Shown here: positions 6,053 through 6,358 of the stretch, piece after piece
Layout: the number at the start of each line of letters is the position of its first letter
Numbering within the stretch: position 1 is the first letter of the stretch
NCBI GenBank assembly: GCA_938028745.1
Contig: CALIZL010000027.1
Span: 1 to 6,358 of the forward strand
DNA: 6,358 bases
Direction: 5' to 3'
Source of the DNA: an uncultured Prevotella sp.
GTDB lineage: Bacteria; Bacteroidota; Bacteroidia; Bacteroidales; Bacteroidaceae
Position numbers and translations under genes: made by a program
The notes under the pieces: model-generated
Databases searched by the model: none
What the model saw: only the letters and a program-made list of their open reading frames with translations
Told to the model about the DNA's origin: nothing

Positions 6053-6243
6053 GTCAAAAGGTTAATAGATTGTTTAGGTTAGTAATATTAGATTTAGGTT
6101 TTTAGTTATTAGATTAAGGTAGATTGTTAGATTGTTTAACGGATGACAATGGAAACCGTGAGGCTTTCATTTGTTAAGAAAGAATTTTTAGTTAAACATA
6201 GTGATACGCTGCATCTCGTTGAGAGAAGCAGCGTGTTTTCTTT
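6053..6243 (+). ncRNA. Candidate structured small RNA or attenuated leader (about 190 nt)
   Basis: The unit is bounded by a good promoter and an intrinsic terminator. Its first half (6056-6139) contains no cytosine, so it can hardly form GC pairs and should be single-stranded. Next comes a bulged hairpin (6144-6176): the inner stem GAAACC/GG-C-TTTC closes on a GUGA (GNRA-type) tetraloop (6158-6161), and an outer stem TGACAAT pairs with ATTTGTTA across bulges. The terminator stem at 6206-6234 ends it. I do not recognise a known RNA family. The best alternative is a 5' leader whose terminator controls a gene beyond the right edge. A 46-codon frame starts at 6143 but runs through both hairpins, which argues against it being the main product. 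Confidence 0.45.
6206..6243 (+). terminator. Intrinsic terminator of the small transcription unit
   Basis: ACGCTGC (6206-6212) pairs with GCAGCGT (6228-6234), and inside it TCTC (6214-6217) pairs with GAGA (6221-6224) around a 3-nt loop. The stem is followed by G, T4, C and T3 (6235-6243). This is the clearest intrinsic terminator in the window. Confidence 0.65.
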
Positions 6244-6248
6244 ATATA

Positions 6249-6263
6249 GGTTTGCAACAAACC
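6249..6263. repeat. Short perfect inverted repeat after the terminator
   Basis: GGTTTG (6249-6254) and CAAACC (6258-6263) are separated by CAA. The left arm overlaps TAGGTTTG (6247-6254), which fits the -7 promoter element but has no -33 partner. It may be a second hairpin, an operator over a weak promoter, or chance. The rest of the window to 6358 shows no recognisable feature. Confidence 0.3.
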
Positions 6264-6358
6264 ATGTATATACCGCGCCTTGAGCTTTGCAAATCAAACC
6301 ACTGGCTTATAAACTCACGAAAGACCAACAATTCCCGAACACATCAACTTACAAACTG

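Noticed and set aside
6143..6283. 46-codon frame starting MTMETVRLSF inside the candidate RNA
   Set aside because: It runs through both stem-loops and past the terminator, has no recognisable family character, and base-pairing explains the same sequence better. A leader peptide cannot be excluded without conservation data.
6264..6358. Open frame from ATG at 6264 to the right edge (31 codons, starting MYIPRLELCK)
   Set aside because: A run of this length is common by chance, and the start overlaps the region just behind the terminator with no promoter or family signal. It would need the sequence beyond the window.

Overview
The window most likely comes from a Bacteroidales chromosome, probably Prevotella-like. 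Three things suggest this: a long lipoprotein of the fimbrillin-like family, glycosyltransferases with typical Bacteroidetes motifs, and several sites matching the Bacteroidetes promoter (-33 TTTG, -7 TAnnTTTG). There is no rRNA, tRNA, CRISPR array, transposase or phage gene.

Layout from left to right. Positions 1-82 are a short 3' flank with a hairpin after the first gene and a possible leftward promoter leaving the window. Positions 83-2818 (minus) encode a 911-residue surface lipoprotein with a fimbrillin-like N-terminal half, an Ig-like/BACON-like middle and a FISUMP-like C-terminal end. Positions 2819-3516 hold no convincing gene but contain at least five inverted repeats, several of which would fall in the lipoprotein mRNA leader. 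Positions 3517-5579 (minus) are a two-gene operon: a GT4-type GT-B glycosyltransferase followed by a GT2-type GT-A glycosyltransferase, joined by an ATGA stop/start overlap. A very good promoter lies about 85 bp before the first of them, and directly upstream of that promoter is a six-unit, 22-bp degenerate tandem repeat with phased A-tracts.

Positions 5940-6358 form the second point of interest. A 14-bp perfect palindrome and a perfect FNR/CRP-type box (TTGAT-N4-ATCAA) precede a rightward promoter. That promoter leads into an 84-nt tract with no cytosine, a bulged hairpin with a GUGA tetraloop and a strong intrinsic terminator. This reads as a compact transcription unit of about 190 nt: either a small structured RNA or the attenuated leader of a gene beyond the right edge.

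Functionally, the two glycosyltransferases probably add sugars to a surface glycan (capsule, O-antigen or protein-linked glycan). The lipoprotein is probably a surface or fimbria-associated protein. No sequence evidence links the two beyond shared orientation and surface themes. The best candidate for something undescribed is the 5940-6243 regulatory/RNA unit, followed by the repeat array at the glycosyltransferase promoter.
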